64,000 nucleotides of DNA, taken from assembly GCA_964537055.1 (NCBI GenBank), contig CAZHYV010000004.1, positions 1 to 64,000 of the forward strand, given 5' to 3'. The position numbers and the translations under genes are program-made. Below the pieces are notes generated by a model, which worked only from the letters and a program-made list of their open reading frames with translations, did not search any database and was not told the DNA's origin. This stretch comes from CAZHYV01 sp964537055. GTDB lineage: Bacteria; Myxococcota_A; Polyangia; Palsa-1104; JAEUJZ01. Every line of letters starts with the position of its first letter. Position 1 is the stretch's first letter. Positions 60,239 through 64,000 of the stretch are shown piece after piece.

Positions 60239-61663
60239 ATGGGACAAAAACATTTATCTCAAATCTTTGGGGTCGTATTTCTGCTCTCTTCTCTAAGCTG
60301 TGGAACAAATTCCTCAGATCCAAATGGCGCTATTGATCCATCCCTACCCCCTAAAATTAAGTCCATCACCCCTGGCTCCGCAAAAACAAGCGGTGGCGAA
60401 GTCGTTTCGATCCAAGGAGAAAACTTCATTTCTGGAATTACTGTTTCCTTTGATGAGCAAGCTGCAGAGGATATAGACCTGGTCTCTTCTACAGAAATTA
60501 AAGTTTTGGTGCCTAAACGGATAGGGATTCAAGGGAACGTTCCCGTAAAACTTACAAACCATACCTCTCACGGAGCACTCTCTGATACGGCGACTGAACT
60601 ATTTGCTTACTATCCCTCGTTGATGCAATTTGGTTCAATTCTCTCCGTCCAAGGAATGGTCCCCACTCTTGTTGCAACTTCTTTGAATATGACAGGTGAT
60701 GGAAGGCCATCGCTTATAGCAAGCCAGACGAATAGCCAAACCAATGATACCGAGTTAAGCGTTTTTTTATATAACTCTGTGACAAAGCAGTTTGTTGGTA
60801 CTTCGTTTTACTCGACAAAAGAGGTTCCTACGGTAATGTCTAAAGCATTTTTGAATACCGATAACAAAGAAGATCTTCTTGTGGGTCTCTCCTCAGGAAA
60901 GATTTTACTGTTCTTCAATAATGGGGCAGGAAGCTTTGTTCCACCCATTACGCTAGTGCCCGCTATTACAGGGGCTGTTAAATTTCTTACCCCTGTAGAC
61001 TACAATAAAGATGGGAATATGGATATCGGCGTTATGGTGGATAACTACCTTGGCTTTATTCATAATAACGGGGATGGAACCTTCGCCCTTTTAAAGATGG
61101 GATTTGCAGGAAATACTCCCACCTTTCCGGCGATGATTGATTATAACCATGATGGTTGGTTAGACTTTTTAGTAATCTCCAATGCCAGAACGTACTTACT
61201 TCAAGGGAACCCAGACGGAACTTTCCAAACGGCCTCTGGCATGAGTGAGATTGCCTCGCCAAAAGCTTTCGTGGTGTCTGACTTTAACAACGATAAGAAG
61301 GCAGATCTCTTGGTAGTGAAAGACAATGGTGGTGTCATAGAATCCAGCATATGGTTCGAACACGGAGGAGCTTTTCAGGCAAAAGATTCCCTACCTTTTG
61401 TAGAAATCCCTAAGAATATGATAGCAACTGACTTGAATGGAGATTCAATACTCGATCTAATCATTACAGGCGAAAGTATGATGTTTGCTCATCTTGGCAA
61501 TGGAGATGGAACTTTCCAAGCGCCTACTTATTTCTCAAGCCCTGCGAAGAGCAGCTTGGTTACGATTGGGGACCTCGACTTAGATACAAAGCCCGATATT
61601 CTAGTTTACTACCTCGACGGAATGAACCCTACTCTGGGACTTGTCCCGAACACATCCCAGTAA
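60239..61663 (+). CDS. IPT/FG-GAP-repeat lipoprotein (copy 2)
   Basis: A 474-residue lipoprotein from ATG 60239 (AAAGGAGA upstream). The lipobox is LLSSLSCGTN. An IPT/TIG domain (about 38-125; GSAKTSGGEVVSIQGENF) is followed by FG-GAP blades (DYNKDGNMDIGVMVD, DYNHDGWLDFLVIS, DFNNDKKADLLVVK, DLNGDSILDLIITG). It shares architecture and motif order with the preceding gene, so the pair arose by duplication, but sequence divergence is large. Confidence 0.9.
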   Translation: MGQKHLSQIFGVVFLLSSLSCGTNSSDPNGAIDPSLPPKIKSITPGSAKTSGGEVVSIQGENFISGITVSFDEQAAEDIDLVSSTEIKVLVPKRIGIQGNVPVKLTNHTSHGALSDTATELFAYYPSLMQFGSILSVQGMVPTLVATSLNMTGDGRPSLIASQTNSQTNDTELSVFLYNSVTKQFVGTSFYSTKEVPTVMSKAFLNTDNKEDLLVGLSSGKILLFFNNGAGSFVPPITLVPAITGAVKFLTPVDYNKDGNMDIGVMVDNYLGFIHNNGDGTFALLKMGFAGNTPTFPAMIDYNHDGWLDFLVISNARTYLLQGNPDGTFQTASGMSEIASPKAFVVSDFNNDKKADLLVVKDNGGVIESSIWFEHGGAFQAKDSLPFVEIPKNMIATDLNGDSILDLIITGESMMFAHLGNGDGTFQAPTYFSSPAKSSLVTIGDLDLDTKPDILVYYLDGMNPTLGLVPNTSQ

Positions 61664-61726
61664 GCAGGAATATGGGGAGATGCTCCGTTCACCCGCCCCT
61701 TTATCAAGTCCTAAGGACCCTCCCCG

Positions 61727-62782
61727 TTAAGAACGAATCAGCTTCAGTATATCCCTAATCGTAATGAGAAGGATCAATCCAAGCAGAAGCAAGAAGCCAA
61801 TGGCATGGATCCATTGTTCGGCTTTCTTCGAGACGGATTTTCGGGTAATCATTTCCCAGCCGATAAATAAAAGCCGGCCGCCATCAAGAGCAGGAATGGG
61901 AAGCAGGTTAAAGAATCCTAATGCTGCACTAATGAGGGCAATCGTTTCAAGAGCTTCAATCACCCCAGCACGAATCTGGCCCTTCAGCTGCCTTACAATT
62001 TGTACAGGCCCGCCTACCTCTTTTAAAGCTTTTCGGTCTGTAAACATCTTCTTAAACCCCTGGATCTGTGTCCAGGTAAGCGCCACGGGATAGATAAGCG
62101 CATTCTTTACAGCAGTCCCTAACCCAAGGTGCTGCCGCTCGATCTTAGGGATAGTGACTACCCCAATCCGCCAACTGTTCTCTTCAAACACAGGGGTCAC
62201 CATGACGGTTTGCTTATCATGCCCCCTTTGAATCTCAATCACCATCGGATGACCGGCGGATTTCTGAATGCGTTCTACAAATTCATCAGGGGTCTTGATA
62301 AAAACACCATCCAAGGTGAGGATGGTATCCTTCATTTGGAGCCCTGCTTTTGCAGCTGGATATCCATCCAAGGCTTGTCCAACCATCACTCCCTCTTCCA
62401 AAGGAGTAGGCGTCCCTGCACTTAGGTTCAGACCCAATACCAGAAAGCAGGCAAATAGATAGTTGATCAGGGGCCCGGCAAGCACTACCAAAAACCGCTG
62501 CCAACCAGGCCGATTTGGATAAAGCCTAGGGTCTGCAGGATCGTTTTTCTTTTCTCCTTCTTCTTCAGGGTTCAGCCCGGCGATCTGTACATAACCTCCT
62601 AAGGGAATCGGAGCAATTTGGTAGGTCGTTTCTCCTATCTTCTTTGACCATAAGGCTGGACCAAATCCAACCGAGAATTTATCCACCCGCATCCCGCAAG
62701 CACGAGCCATAAGCAAATGACCAAATTCATGAATGATCACCAAGAAACATAAAGCCAAAATGGCAAGAAGAATAGAAAGCAT
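61727..62782 (-). CDS. rseP: Site-2 protease RseP
   Basis: An inner-membrane zinc metalloprotease that cleaves anti-sigma factors and remnant signal peptides. It is 351 residues with His18-Glu19-x2-His22 (IIHEFGHLLMA), a PDZ domain (about 120-200; GYPAAKAGLQMKDTILTLDG) and the third-ligand helix NLLPIPALDGGR (about 297-308). It has four membrane segments. The single PDZ and length fit the Gram-negative single-PDZ form. No dxr or cdsA neighbour is visible in the window; the next gene is divergent. Confidence 0.94.
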   Translation of the reverse strand: MLSILLAILALCFLVIIHEFGHLLMARACGMRVDKFSVGFGPALWSKKIGETTYQIAPIPLGGYVQIAGLNPEEEGEKKNDPADPRLYPNRPGWQRFLVVLAGPLINYLFACFLVLGLNLSAGTPTPLEEGVMVGQALDGYPAAKAGLQMKDTILTLDGVFIKTPDEFVERIQKSAGHPMVIEIQRGHDKQTVMVTPVFEENSWRIGVVTIPKIERQHLGLGTAVKNALIYPVALTWTQIQGFKKMFTDRKALKEVGGPVQIVRQLKGQIRAGVIEALETIALISAALGFFNLLPIPALDGGRLLFIGWEMITRKSVSKKAEQWIHAIGFLLLLGLILLITIRDILKLIRS

Positions 62783-62916
62783 AAGCTAAACGTACTCCGG
62801 ATTTGTAGATTCGGCAATGAAGAATCTTGCAAATTCTTCCTTCTCCATTAATTCTTGCAGGCCCAAAGAGCTTCTTCTATAATCTGTAAACCCTACACCA
62901 AGGCACAAAGAGGATC

Positions 62917-64000
62917 ATGACTATGCATGAAAGTTTTATTTTCAAACAGATTCAACGTGGAAACCGAAATCTTGTCATTTTCAGCCTTTTCTGGATCTTC
63001 TTTGCGGTCGCAGGTCTTATTTACAAGAACAACTTTTTCAAACATCTTTTTACTTCGAAGATAACCCCACCTAGCGAAGTTTACGAATTGAAAGACGAAC
63101 AATCCTCAAAAGGGAAATTTGTTCGTTTAGAAGCAAACGAAATTTTCAATTTATTTTATGTAGAATATGAGCAACAAGAAGGGTCGAAATCGTCACAGAC
63201 AGATCTTGCCCAATTTTGGGCCGTGATGATTTCGCCCTCTGCAGACAAAAACATCGCCGCTGTAAACACCCCTGTTGAGAAAAAAATCCTAATCGTAAAA
63301 TTTGATATCAAAGATCCACGCGTTAAAGATCATTTGGAAAATACGGAATTTTTAGAGCTGGTCGGAAAGGCCCAGCGCCTTGAGGGAGAGCTACAGCCAT
63401 TTCCAACCTATCTAAAAAGTTATGCAAATAAAAATTTTAAAGATCTCCCTCTTGTCCCCGTGATGCTTGATACGAGAAATCAACGTCTGGATTCCTACCT
63501 AACTCTGGGGATTGGAGTACTTGTTCTCTCTGCAGGATTTTGGGGGCTTTATTTAGCCTACCGACGCTCGAAAGATCCAAGCCTTCACCCAATTAGCCGA
63601 GCAATTGCGAAGGTGGACACATTCGATGTTGTTGTAAATAAAATTGAAGCAGAAATGCAACGGCCGGATGTTAACCACATTGGACCTTTTACGATTTCAA
63701 AATCTTGGTTTTTCCGTAAATACCTTTTTGGAGCTCATGTTCTTTACCTTCCTGATTTGGTTTGGGTCTATAAACAGGTGACCCAGCACCGTCATAACGG
63801 AATCCCCTCAGGAAAAACTTATGAACTTATTTGTTGGAAAAGAGATGGAAGCAAGCTAGCCCTTCATACCCGTAAAAAGCAAAGTGATCAGGTATTAGAA
63901 GCGTTAATCCAAAAGGTGCCCTATGTAATTTATGGATTTTCGGAAGAGCTAAAAAAGACCTGGGCCTCTAACAGAGCCGATATGATCGCTGCAATTGATG
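62917..64000 (+). CDS. Membrane protein, unknown function (3' partial)
   Basis: An open frame of 361 codons runs off the window. It starts at ATG 62917 with AGAGGA just upstream. It has a membrane segment at about 20-40, a periplasmic domain (about 45-185), a second membrane segment (about 193-213) and a cytoplasmic domain. The cytoplasmic part contains FTISKSWFFRKYLFGAHVLY and DLVWVYKQVTQHRHNG, which resembles PH-like or stress-type membrane proteins. I do not recognise the family with confidence. It is divergent from rseP. Confidence 0.78.
   Translation, partial: MTMHESFIFKQIQRGNRNLVIFSLFWIFFAVAGLIYKNNFFKHLFTSKITPPSEVYELKDEQSSKGKFVRLEANEIFNLFYVEYEQQEGSKSSQTDLAQFWAVMISPSADKNIAAVNTPVEKKILIVKFDIKDPRVKDHLENTEFLELVGKAQRLEGELQPFPTYLKSYANKNFKDLPLVPVMLDTRNQRLDSYLTLGIGVLVLSAGFWGLYLAYRRSKDPSLHPISRAIAKVDTFDVVVNKIEAEMQRPDVNHIGPFTISKSWFFRKYLFGAHVLYLPDLVWVYKQVTQHRHNGIPSGKTYELICWKRDGSKLALHTRKKQSDQVLEALIQKVPYVIYGFSEELKKTWASNRADMIAAID

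Overview
The window reads as a chromosomal stretch of a Gram-negative bacterium. It has outer-membrane barrel proteins, about a dozen lipoproteins with lipobox cysteines, RseP and a HtrA-type protease. The mix of DVW-repeat, WD40, HEAT and FG-GAP surface lipoproteins, a C-factor-like SDR, a class II HMG-CoA reductase and cyanophycin genes points to the Myxococcota. Many gene remnants, a frameshifted gene and a low-looking GC content for that group suggest an eroding, possibly host-associated genome such as a Pajaroellobacter-like lineage. That placement is inference and was not checked against any database.

Layout. 1-4.3 kb: 3' end of groEL with a clear terminator, two outer-membrane proteins, and a large frameshifted repeat lipoprotein. 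4.4-11.3 kb: lipoprotein, GNAT acetyltransferase, NlpC/P60 peptidase, WD40 lipoprotein. 11.3-12.9 kb: pdxS-pdxT (PLP synthase). 13.1-19.3 kb: a cyanophycin locus, cphB-cphA-iadA-cphB, plus a decayed second iadA. 19.3-24.8 kb: membrane protein, DUF4424 protein and a remnant of a second copy, C-factor-like SDR, lipoprotein, pcm, phosphotransferase-like protein. 24.8-28.6 kb: a tandem array of paralogous outer-membrane proteins alternating with paralogous lipoproteins; a further barrel copy sits at 41 kb. 28.7-36.6 kb: a tightly coupled operon with two zinc-ribbon/DUF4178 proteins, DUF350, a membrane-embedded aminopropyltransferase, a Tat-exported flavoprotein, a histidine-rich membrane protein and SpeD. 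36.7-45.2 kb: lipoproteins and secreted proteins, including a HEAT-repeat lipoprotein. 45.5-52.0 kb: accessory region punctuated by three direct repeats, each carrying all or the 3' half of tRNA-Pro(GGG), with a HtrA-like protease, paired lipoproteins, a decayed DUF523 gene and a DUF4143 ATPase. 52.2-64.0 kb: HMG-CoA reductase, DUF2804, a second DUF4143 ATPase, corA-holB, two FG-GAP lipoproteins, rseP and an unfinished membrane-protein gene.

How genes work together. The cyanophycin genes form a complete cycle: CphA builds the Asp-Arg polymer, CphB cuts it to beta-Asp-Arg and IadA splits the dipeptide; Pcm nearby repairs isoaspartyl damage. PdxS/PdxT make pyridoxal phosphate. The 28.7-36.6 kb operon is the best candidate for a little-described system: it makes decarboxylated AdoMet (SpeD) and transfers aminopropyl groups at the membrane, together with proteins of unknown function. 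A recurring regulatory theme is that several genes without a Shine-Dalgarno sequence have a sigma70-like promoter whose -10 box ends 6-8 nt before the start codon, which predicts leaderless or near-leaderless mRNAs.
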